From Aurelia coerulea (lineage: Eukaryota; Cnidaria; Scyphozoa; Semaeostomeae; Ulmaridae), in contig CM076954.1 of NCBI GenBank assembly GCA_039566865.1, positions 7,014,001 through 7,078,000 on the forward strand: 64,000 nt of DNA, written 5' to 3'. Positions 11,624-22,117 of this stretch are shown here, piece by piece. Position 1 is the stretch's first letter; the number at the start of each line of letters is the position of its first letter. The notes under the pieces were generated by a model. The model made no database searches. It worked only from the letters and a program-made list of their open reading frames with translations, and was not told the origin of the DNA. Both the position numbers and the translations under genes were made by a program.

Positions 11624-12903
11624 CAGGGTGTCCCAGAAAAATTGTTCGAAATTTGATTAACTGTCAAAAAATAATGATACAATGTACAAGTTCCTGGTTA
11701 GATAACCCCGTTCCTAAGATTTTAAATTAATCTTAGACGCCAGAATCTTCCGAGTCTGCGAAGAATTCACGGAGTTACGAGCTTTTGAAGTTTAAGATTG
11801 TACGAAAGCTGAATCCAGACGCACCTAACGGACTTGTTGTCTAAAAAAGACGTCCTAAAACCGAGGTAAAGGAAGACTGTCGAATGTGTTACCTCTTGTT
11901 GATATCAGAGCAAACAAAATAGGATTCAAAAGTAGTTTAATTCTTGCAACCGTTGCCGAAATTGATTAAGAATGCAAGTATCTGAAAACATGGAATGAAA
12001 ACTTAATCGATGAGAAATGGGGCGATTCCAAATTGTGCTGAACAGGATTCCTCCAAGCAGCAACATAGGGCTCAAATCTTTAAAAAGGTCGGTGTAAAAT
12101 TCTATTTCAGTTTCCTTTGAACTAAATGGCTTAGAAGGAACTTAGGGTTTTTTGCTGTAAATCTGTCGTGGCAATTCATTGATACCTTGATTAGCTTCAA
12201 AATGGCGGCATAGATTATATTTGAGGCTATGACGTCATCAAATTTCTAAATCCTAAACCAGAAAAGATACTGATTTCTGCTTTTCACCATATTGTAGGCC
12301 TTCATAAACTATGGTTTTCTGGAAAGTTACATGATTTTTCCTCCCTTGGTTTAGGATTTACGATGATTTTTAAATGTTTTCAAAATTTTCCAACATTTTT
12401 TTCAAAAATCGTCAAATTGCCGCCATTTTGAAAAAAAAATCAAGATATCAAAAAATTTCCACGGCAGATTTACGGCCAAGTACTATAAGTTCCTTTCAAG
12501 CCATTCAATTAAAAGAAAAATGCAATAGAATTTTACACCCACCTTTTTAAAGATTTGAAAGATTTGAGCCCTATGCTCCAAGCATCCATACATAACCTTG
12601 ATTCAATGTTATAGAAAGCTAGTTTATCAAAAGTGCTTTTGAAATTACATTTGATTTGCTTTGAATAAACGAGATTCCATTTTCACAAAATATGCAATTT
12701 AGGGGCGTCTGGTTTCAGCTTTCGCACAAATTTGAACTTCGAAAACTCATAACTCCGTGAATATTTAGCCGATTTGCTAGCTTCTGGTGTCTAAAATCAA
12801 TTTACAATCTCGGCAATATGGTTATCTTCCCATGGAGCCCGTTAAATATTTCGTTATTTTTAAATATTTAATCAAACGCCGAACAATTGTTTTGAGACAC
12901 TCA
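11624..12903. mobile_element. Long foldback element, CAGGGTGTCCCAG tip
   Basis: Almost the whole 1.28 kb is one imperfect palindrome centred near 12265. Outer arms: CAGGGTGTCCCAGAAAAATT at the left, and CGAACAATTGTTTTGAGACA reading out at the right. Further in, blocks with 'AGGGCTCAAATCTTTAAAAA' and 'AGGAACTTA' on the left recur inverted at about 12480-12580. TA precedes the left tip; the right tip is eroded. No coding sequence. Confidence 0.8.
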
Positions 12904-13260
12904 AAGGAAGCATAGCCTTTCAGCTACATGCTGATACCTTGTTTGTGTTGATAACATTTGTTTTAAAAACATAGACGTGATCCAGCTTGTTTAGCATATT
13001 TCTGGGTCAGCCGGTGCCTTTTTCATAAGACTCTACTCTCAGATCGCCAAAAGCATTAAGAAACTCAGGTACTAAAAATATTGATTAAGAAAAATTTTTA
13101 TTTTGTCTGCAGCTTTCTTATTCCGCCTGAAGCATACTTTCGCTTTTCGTTCTACTTTGTTACTCGCTGATACTTGAGTAATGCATATAAACAGAGGCGT
13201 AGTTTCATAAAACTGGCTATGATGTATTCACGAAAGTGCCGGAGATCCCCCAACAATATA
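12904..13260. other. Spacer between two foldback elements, nothing recognised
   Basis: No ORF, repeat or motif of note in this stretch. Confidence 0.35.
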
Positions 13261-13262
13261 TA

Positions 13263-14124
13263 CCGGGTGCGCCAAAATGAACTATGCACGTTTGGCAGGC
13301 CACGATAAATCGTACACAAGACCAATTTTGAAGATTTATGACTTGATCTTTAGCAGAAGGCCTGAATTAGATTCTAGGATTTTTTGCAAATTTTTCTGTT
13401 TTCAGTTTTTAGAGCTACAAGCGAGTTTCTTAAAATTTTTGTTTTCGAAAACACTGAAAACGATCAAAAAACGTCGATCAAGCTTTCTAAAGAATCGACA
13501 TGAATGGACAAAGAAAAAACTTTTTCATGGTGATTTGGGATTTAGAAATCGACTAATTGTAAGCTGCTGTACGAGAGTTTGTACTATCTTGTGAGAAATG
13601 TAATAATATTTTCAAGAATATAAAGAAATTTCTTTTATGCTTTGCTGCAGGCTGTGTTCCTGTATCAAGGGGGTTAAAAGACAGGAGAAGTAGAGTCATG
13701 GGGCCAGCAAGCATGGAGTTTTGTTACATTTTTGATTTGTGACGGCTTTTGGGGCGGCACTTTATTGAAACTACTACAGAATTTCGCAACAAGCCAATTT
13801 TTGAAATAACACTCGTGCAGAAGTTTACAATGATCAATTTCCAAATCCCCAAATCACGCTGAAAACATTTTCTCATTGTCCATTCATGATGAGTCTTTAG
13901 AACATTTGATCAACGTTTTTTGATCGTTTTCAGTGTTTTCGAAAACGAAAATTTTAAGAAACTCGCCTGTAGCTCTAAAAATTGAAAATGGAAAAATTTG
14001 CAAAAAATCTTAGAATCTAATTCAGGCTTTCTGCTAAAGATTAAGTGATATATCTTCAAAATCGGTCCAGTGTACGATTTATCGTGGCCTGCCAAAAGTG
14101 CATAGTTTATTTTGGCGCACCCGG
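13263..14124. mobile_element. Foldback element, CCGGGTGCGCC termini, TA duplication
   Basis: CCGGGTGCGCCAAAATGAAC at the left end and its inverse at 14105-14124, each flanked outside by TA. Arms of about 230 bp mirror each other; the same peptide shadow (beginning AGHDKSYT) is read on + from the left arm and on - from the right arm, which is why both strands show a matching small ORF. These mirrored ORFs are a by-product of the palindrome and I do not call them genes. Confidence 0.9.
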
Positions 14125-14126
14125 TA

Positions 14127-15085
14127 CAACATCAATGCGAAGAGCTTTTATGAAACCGAAACTCTCAGTTCTCAAAATCTGCTAGAATCAACAAACTGTC
14201 AGTACTGGATCAATTCTTATCTTCTTATGAAAAACACGTGTAAGGGTGGAATCAGTGGAAAAATCACTACCTGAAAGTCTGAAATCTATTTCAATTATGT
14301 TCCAAATCTGCATTTAATGAATGACGGTCAATGTGAATGTTCCTCTGCCACATAAATCGGGTTGAGATGGCAGCAATAAAAAAACAAATTTTAAAGGAAG
14401 CAATAGGATCAATGTGTAAGGAGATCCAATGAAGCTGTTGCCTCCAGATAATATTTTATGAACCAAGCATTTGGCATTAATTGAGGCCTTTGTCAATTCA
14501 AGTTTTGAACCTCTGATGAAGATAGGAAGTATCATTTTAATGATTAAAAACTTGTTTCACCATCAAAACACAAAATAAAGCTTTTATCCATGTAATTGAG
14601 TCGTTCATGAGATCCTCAAATGGAACAGCAACCATAAAACCCAAAGCAAATGGGTGGTTTACTAAACATTAGCTGGGTTTGTAATTATGTAAAATTAAGT
14701 TTACCCGTTGAACAACAAGAAGTGTGGTCCAAAGACTTTCCATGACCACCTAATTCAATGTAAATAGTCACCTTGTTTTCAAGCAACATTTTTAATTCGA
14801 AAGGCAGTTCTTCAAGTACAAGTTAGTTCATTAGTTAGAATGCAAGTTCATTCCAGACAGAATTCAGGGATGCTGTTTGAACCAGTGAAATATCTTATAA
14901 TCCTACTTGCAGCAAATTTCGGCTAGATTTCGAAGGAAATTCTGATTTTTGAATTTTGCTGCAAGGAAGAAAAAACCTTTTTCCAGCCCTGTTAACATAT
15001 GCCCATGTCTGAGATCGAACCCGGGGTCTTCGTGTCGAAAGTTTCTCTTACAACAAGTAGTTGACTTTTTCTCGTCTACCTATGA
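14127..15085. other. No gene recognised
   Basis: AT-rich. A tRNA B-box-like string on the minus strand near 15010-15030 is isolated (see rejected). No convincing ORF. Confidence 0.35.
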
Positions 15086-15089
15086 CAAC

Positions 15090-18000
15090 ATATATTATTT
15101 GAGCCAATAACGTCTTATACGCTATTTGAGCCAATAACGTCTGACATCGGTCTTCATCAGCTGGTATCTGAACCAACCCACTTAATGGGTGATTCTAAAT
15201 CTTGCATAGATCTAATTTTTACTGACCAGCCTAACCTCATTACTGAGTCTGGTGTTCATCCGTCATTACATGAGCAGTGTCACCATCAAATAGTTTATGG
15301 AAAACTATCTTTTTCGAATGTAGCACTACCTCCTTATAAGCGAAGGATTTGGCATTATGATAAAGCAGATTTCGTTGCCATTATGAAAAGTATCGAAATG
15401 TTTAGCTGGCGCGAGCATCTTGACAAAATCGTGTGCCCGAATGAACAGGTCAAATTACTCAATGAAGTCCTTTTAAACATCTATTCTAATTTCATTCCCA
15501 ACCAAGTTAAAATAATCAAACCTCGCCAAGCACCCTGGATAACACAAGCTGTCAAAAAATTTCTAAGGAAAAAGAATCATGCTTATAAAAACTTCGTGAG
15601 AAACGGCCGGCCAGACGACAAGCTTGAGGGAATCAAAAGTATGATATCTGAAGGTGCAAAAATGATCGAGAATGCCAAACAAAATTACCTCCGTAAAACA
15701 GGGCAAACTTTAGCAAATCCTGGGACCACTAGCAAAACATACTGGTCTTTAATTAATACTGTTCTTAATAAGGCAAAGATTCCTATAATACCACCCCTGT
15801 TAGAAAACGGGTTGTTCGTAACTGATTTTACTGAAACTGCTCAGCTATTTAATGACTATTTCATACTCCAATGCACGACAATTGACACAGGTAGTGAAAT
15901 TCCTCTCGAAACCCCAGGACATCTTATATCAATAAGTGATTTTGTCATCTCTGAGGAAAAGATACTGGAAATTATAAGATCACTTAATCCTAACAAAGCA
16001 CATGGTTAGGATGAAATTTCTATAAGAATGATGAAACTAAGCGATGTCTCATTAGTTACTCCTCTTAAGATCATATTCACAAACTGTTTGAAACGTGGCC
16101 TATTCCCCGATACTTGGAAACGTGCAAATGTAGTCCCTGTTCATAAGAAAAATGAAAAAAATGTAAAGAACAACTACCGTCCTATTTCTCTTCTGCCAAT
16201 TTTTGGAAAGATGCTTGAAAAACTTATGTATAATTCCCTATACTCGCATCTTGTTTCGTGTGACCTACTTAATCCCAATCAATCTGGTTTTCGCCCGGGT
16301 GACTCAACAGTCAACCAATTAATTTCAATAACGCATACTATTTTTGAGGCTTTTGACTGTAACCCTCCTCTGGATGTTCGTTCCGTGTATCTTGATATTT
16401 CCAAAGCATTTGACAGAGTATGGCATGACGGTCTTATTTATAAACTAAAACGATGTGGCGTCTCAGGACAATTTCTTTCTCTTATCCAAAGTTTCCTTAA
16501 GGATCGGAAGCAGCGAACAGTTTTGAACGGAAAATGTTCTAATTGGGGAGATATTTTAGCAGGAGTGCCTCAAGGTTCTATATTAGGACCATTGTTTTTC
16601 CTTGTGTACATCAACGATCTCACCTCAGACTTGAAATGTAGCGTCAAACTTTTTGCCAACGACACATCCTTGTTTACGGTTGTTCAAGAACCTAATGCAG
16701 CTGCCGAGGATATGAACCATGACCTGGAGTTGATAGGTCAGTGGGCCTATGATTGGAGGATGTCATTTAATCCCGATCCACAAAAACAAGCTGTCGAATT
16801 GCTACTTTCAAAGAAAAGAAATGAAATAGATCACCCCGTTATCCTTTTTAATAACATGCCCGTTAAGAAAGTAAATGAACATAAACATCTAGGTATTATC
16901 CTGGACTCAAAGCTTTCTTTCTCAGCTCATGTTAAATCTGCTATCTCTAAAACAAGAAAGGGCATTGGTCTACTAAAATATCTCTCCAAATATCTGCCCA
17001 GACATACCCTGAACGAATTATATAAGCTATATGTACGACCCCACCTGGACTACGGACACGTTATCTATCATATTCCATCTAAAGTATGTGAATTCAGTCA
17101 AAACATCATACTACCAAATCTAATGGAAAAACTAGAGTCTGTTCAATATTCTGCTGCCCTTGCTGTAACAGGGACATGGAGGGGAACATCACGTGAAAAG
17201 CTTTACACAGAGCTTGGCTGGGAGTCACTAAGTTCCCGAAGGTGGAGTAGACGCCTGACTTTGTTTTATAAGATTATGAATAATCTTACCCCGTTGTATA
17301 CAAAGGAGCCAATCCCACCACTTCATGTGTCGAATTACTCCCTTCGCAATCAGGATGCTATTTGGCGAATAAAGGCAAGAACAGAAAAATTTCAATCTAG
17401 CTTCTATCCAAACTGCATCTCCGAATGGAATAAACTTGATCCTGAAGTCAGGCTTGCACCGTCCGTTGCTGTTTTTAAGACAAAGCTTCTATCAATAATT
17501 CGCCCCCCTCCAAAACCTGTATTTGGTATTCATGACCCGAGAGGCCTATCATATCTTTCCCAAATAAGGGTCGGTCTCAGCAAACTAAACTTCCACAAAT
17601 TCAAGCATAATTTTAGAGACACCGTAAACCCAATGTGCCCTTCGAATGATGGCATAGAAGATGCGGAACACTTCTTGTTGCTTTGCCCTTCTTTTGATGC
17701 TCAACGACGAGATCTTCTCGCTGGAGTCTTTGATGTATTACGACCGTTTGGACATAGTAATCTTTCAAATAAGGTCCTAACTCAGCTTTTACTGTACGGC
17801 GATGAAAAGTTCTCTTACGACCTCAATAGAACTATTCTCAACTTGACTATACAGTTCATCCGCGAAACTGGACGGTTTGAGTAAGGTCGCTTCTAACGAA
17901 AGATGTGCACCACGTAACCACTAAATCCCTGTCTGTTTCTTTTTTGTCTCTTTAAGTTTGTAAGTCTGTTGCGTGTTGGACGGCAGGTGCATGGTGGTTT

Positions 18001-18310
18001 TTTTTTCATGCTTAAAGAAACTTCAAGATAAATTTTTCTCCACCAGTTACTTTTCCTCGCCATCACCTGGATCTGACGTCTAATATGCAGCAGACTTAGG
18101 TATCAATCGTTCTTATTATCCGTATGTGTAGTTTTAGTAGTGTTCTTTAAGATTAAGTAGTTTTTCTTTCTCTTATCTATGTTAATTCCCTTGGGGTAGA
18201 CACAGCCTTTTGCTCCCCGGGGGTATTTGTCCCAGTAGTATTGTAAAGTAATTCTTGTAAGTAGTGTAGACCGTAATATGTATTGTAAAATTCTATTGAT
18301 TTATAAAAAA
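15090..18310 (+). mobile_element. Group-A non-LTR retrotransposon copy 1, mutated RT
   Basis: 5'-truncated within the endonuclease: the first blocks read LVSEPTHL and KSCIDLIFTDQPNL, the C-terminal end of an APE-type nuclease. The RT follows. One stop (TAG at 16008-16010, where the sister copy has Trp) separates two long frames, 15185-16009 and 16028-17884. RT blocks in order: NNYRPISLLPIFGKMLEKL, SGFRPGDSTVNQL, YLDISKAFDRVWH, GVPQGSILGPLFFLVYIND. The active site reads FAND instead of FADD, so a catalytic Asp is lost. The C-terminal part has the Cys/His segment MCPSNDGIEDAEHF followed by LLLCPSF. The 3' UTR ends in an A-rich tail at about 18305. Dead by at least two lesions, yet otherwise well preserved. 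Confidence 0.9.
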
Positions 18311-18339
18311 AAAACAAATAAAAACAACATATTAAAACT

Positions 18340-18485
18340 TGATAATTTTAACATTGATGATATACGAGTGAGGCTGATATACGCTCTATTATGGAAGACT
18401 GGGCTGGTTAACCATATTCACAGTCCAACTTGCTTTAAATCTGCAAATGGTAGATGCATCAATTTAACCCTATCTGAAATAGCCC
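18340..18485 (+). mobile_element. Short endonuclease remnant of a non-LTR element
   Basis: The plus frame reads SPTCFKSANGRCINLTLSE, which resembles the conserved 'PTCFKS...CIDLILTN' block near the end of APE-type endonucleases. It follows directly after the tail of copy 1. Too short to assign a family; similarity is by motif only. Confidence 0.5.
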
Positions 18486-19407
18486 CCCTACCAGCTTTGT
18501 CTCGGTAACTTTTGTATGATAATTGCTAAGCTAACTATTTTACGAGAATTTTCCTAACAATCTTTTTCGCATCTTTTACCAACATTTCTACAAGATATCT
18601 GTTTTTGTGTTTATGTGTTTTTGGAAATATAACAATTTTTTCAGAGTCAGAATGTGTTTGCTTTAACGTCTCAAACTCTGAACTAAGACAATTCTTGACA
18701 AAAATGAGATAAATGGATGAAATTTTCAATGCAACCATAAATCAATAAGAAAATATGGAAATAGCTAATTTTTTGTTTTTCACATGAAGTCATATATGTA
18801 ATGAACAGAGGGCAAATTTTGTAATAGCCAATCAGAAGCCCTTTTCAACAACAAATCAGAAGCCAGAACGGTGACATCACTTTTTTACGTTTTTCCTGCC
18901 TCCCCCAAAGCTGTCGGGAGAACCTGCTCACACAAACACGGCCGTCGCCAATGCATACTTGCCTGAAACTCTCCAAGTTTCTGGCAATATCTTTTCAAGG
19001 AAACAACTCGCGAAAAACTCGCGGCCTTAAGTGATCGCTACATGAGGTTTTTCTGCAGCGAAGTTCAAATTTCGTCGTATCAAATTTGTATTTTAGATGG
19101 GCCTATGCATCAGGGAGGGTGACTCCCACTCCCAAAGGACGGCATAATTCGCTACCAAAACTGCAAAATTCCTCAAGGGAATTCTTTTTTATTTGTTCCT
19201 TTATTTCATATTAATTTGCTATTAATTGTAAATTTATCTATCCCCCCGCCTCCCTAAAATTAGTCATGTGAAAATTTCCTGCGGAAAAAAATCTACAATG
19301 GGCGTGATTCTGCAAATTCTGGGATGGAGCATAACGCGAGAAGGAGGACAAAGAAAATCAAAACTCTTCTTCAACACGAAGTTGTTTCATCATGGCCAAC
19401 CATGGCA
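18486..19407. other. No gene recognised
   Basis: Short ORFs without domains. The joint to the next retroelement is at about 19408. Confidence 0.35.
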
Positions 19408-21810
19408 ATATATTTCATTCTCCAATGCACAACCCTGGATACTGGTAGTGAAATTCCACGTGATGTGCCAGTGTGTGCTCCTCCGTTGAATTGCTTCCAA
19501 ATATCAGAGGACAAGATACTTCGGATCATTCGGTCATTAAATCCCAACAAGGCCCATGGATGGGACGAAATTTCAATACGTATGATTATGATATGTGATT
19601 GTTTACTTGTAACACCTCTTAAACTGATTTTTGAAGCATGCATGATGCAAGGTACCTTTCCCGACATTTGGAAACGAGCTCATGTAGTACCAATTCACAA
19701 AAAAATGACAAAAAAACTTGAAAACAACTTATCGTCCGATATCCCTGCTTCCAATATTTGGGAAAATGCTGGAGAAGCTAATATTTGATACCCTTTATGA
19801 ACACTTGACATCAAATAATCTACTAAACCCTAATCAGTCGGGTTTTCGCCCTGGTGATTCTACTATAAACCAATTATTATCAATAGTTCATACTATCTTC
19901 GAAGCCTTTGATTGTAACCCTCCACTCGATGTTCACTCAGTGTATCTAGATATATCCAAAGCATTTGACAGAGTGTGGCACGAAGGTCTTATCTTCAAAC
20001 TTCGTCGTTGTGGTGTATCAGGTGAACTGCTTCTTTTAATCAAAAGCTTTCTTAGTGATCGCAAACAACGTACAGTTTTAAATGGCAAAATGTCAGAGTG
20101 GGGAAACATTGCAGCTGGTGTTCCTCAAGGCTCTATTTTAGGTCCCCTATTCTTCTTGATATACATAAATGATCTGACAGATAACCTGAGGTGCAATGTT
20201 AAGCTTTTTGCAGATGATGCATCACTTTTCACAGTTGTTCACGACCCAAATAGAGCTGCTCTCGACATGAACCATGACCTAGATATCATTACGTGATGGG
20301 CACACAATTGGCGAATGTCCTTTAATCCTGATCCGACTAAGCAAGCAGTTGAAGTCATCTTCTCAAGGAAAAGGACCTCAGTAGACCATCCAGTAATCCT
20401 TTTCAATGATACCCTAGTTATGAACGTTAGTGAGCACAAACACCTAGGGCTTGTTCTCGACACAAAATTATCTTTCTCTAGTCATATCCAGGCAGCCATT
20501 ACCAAATCCAGAAAGGCAATCGGAATGCTACGCTTTCTCTCCAAGTACCTGCCCCGGCAAACTCTCATAGAATTGTACAAACTATACGTTCGACCACATC
20601 TGGATTATGGCGATGTTATATATCACATTCCACATAAGACTTGCGATTTCAGTCAACTTATAACATTGAATAATCACATGGAAAAGCTCGAATCCGTTCA
20701 ATACTCCGCTGCGTTAGCGGTAAGTGGAGCATGGAAAGGCACATCACGTGAGAAACTCTACGATGAACTTGGGTGGGAATCGCTCAACCTCCGTCGATGG
20801 AGTAGGCGTCTTGTTCTTTTTTATAAGTTTGTTAACAACCTAACACCAGATTATACAAGAGTGCCAATTCCACCTTTGCTAGAATCGTCTTACCCTTTTC
20901 GCAAACGCAACGTAGTTGGGCGAATCTGTGCAAGAACAGTCAGTTATGGTGCAAGTTTTTATCCTCATTGTCTATCTGAGTGGAACATGCTTGATCCTGA
21001 AATCAGATCATTACCCACAGTAAGTGCATTCAAGAACAAATTATCATCTCTTATTCGTCCCCCTGTAAAATCGGTTTTCAGTATTCACGATCCAAAAGGT
21101 TTTGCAATTCTTACACAGTTACGTGTGGGTCTTAGCAAACTAAATCTCCACAAGTTCAGGCACAATTTTAAGCATACAATAGATCCAATGTGCTCAATAA
21201 ACGATGGCATTGAGGATACGGAACATTATTTGCTGTTCTGTCACTTGTATGTTGTTTGCAGACGTGATCTTCTCAACAGTGTCAATGCAATATTGCACCA
21301 ACATGGCCTGTCAAACCTTTCTAACAAAATTATGCTTAGAGTTTTGTTGTATGGCGATGAAAGGCTGCCAATTGTCTCGAATACAGAAATCATCAAGGCA
21401 ACTCTGAAATACATTCATGCATCAGAACGTTTCCGATAAATCGCTGCAATTGTTTCCTCTCGCAAACAGTTTCCCTTTTTTTCATTACGTGATTTTTCTT
21501 TTATAGTCTTGTTATTTGTTTCTTTTATATTTGTTGTCAAAGTCTGTTCCAAAATAGTAACAGGTAAGGCTTTCTTCTCCGACAATCACTATTACTCATG
21601 CATATCTCGATATTCATCGAAATTTTCCGAATGTCTGGCCTGGCGTCTATTTTGGGACAAACTTTGAGTTAATTTCAAATGGCCGCAGGGTTGTTGTGAA
21701 AGTCCATGCTCCCTGTGGCATCGTTGTGTAATCGTATGTGATTGTGTGTATGTAGGTTGTATTTGTAGTTTAGATATATTGTAAATATTATGAGCATATA
21801 AAAAAACCAT
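19408..21810 (+). mobile_element. Group-A non-LTR retrotransposon copy 2 (FADD intact, two lesions)
   Basis: Begins abruptly with YFILQCTTLDTGSEIP, matching residues about 230 onward of copy 1. The frame shifts at about 19720-19740 (an indel in an A-rich stretch) into 19718-20296, which holds TYRPISLLPIFGKMLEKLIF, SGFRPGDSTINQL, VYLDISKAFDRVWHEGL, GVPQGSILGPLFFLIYIND and an intact KLFADDASLF. A TGA at about 20294 interrupts just before HNWRMSFNPDP; the frame continues 20315-21439 through the thumb and the C-terminal segment MCSINDGIEDTEHYLLFC. The 3' UTR, with short A runs near 21805, has no recognisable gene. Older or equally old as copy 1, but with a different set of mutations. Confidence 0.9.
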
Positions 21811-21828
21811 GGCAATCTCAAAGAAGGC

Positions 21829-22117
21829 CTTTCCAGCTTAAAATTTTATTGATGAGGGAATCTACACGACCATGTCCAGCTTCAGCAACAACAGTCTCAT
21901 CGTAGGCATCATCATCGCGCCATCCATCAACCATCTCGTCGTCTTCATCACTGGCACTGTCGTAAACATGAGTACAGCGTTGCTTGCCTTTTTACTGAGC
22001 TCGCTAGCAAATTGCTTCAGAACTTCCTTGCATATTGGACATGAACCGATGTCTGGAAGTAAGCACGCGGTGTAGAATGAATGGCCACATCCATGATAAA
22101 AACGCCAAATTGGTTTC
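21829..22117 (-). pseudogene. RING-like zinc-binding C-terminal exon with acidic tail, frameshifted
   Basis: The minus strand reads FYHGCGHSFYTACLLPDIG followed by SCPICKEVLKQFA: the spacing C-x-H then C, then C-x2-C fits the second half of a RING or related zinc finger. About 30 residues on, a frame change lets an acidic tail follow (SASDEDDEMVDGWRDDD), ending GRVDSLINKI and a stop near 21830. This looks like the last exon of a real protein, but the first zinc ligands are missing at the junction with the Penelope-like element at about 22118, and a frameshift separates the two parts. I do not recognise the gene. It could be a host exon or transposon cargo. Confidence 0.45.

Noticed and set aside
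13277..14095. Matching small ORFs on both strands (AGHDKSYT...)
   Set aside because: They are the two mirrored arms of the foldback at 13263-14124, so the same peptide appears twice by symmetry.
15005..15035. tRNA B-box-like string on minus (GGGTTCGATCTC), possible SINE
   Set aside because: No A box at the right distance, no cloverleaf, no tail; one short match is not enough.
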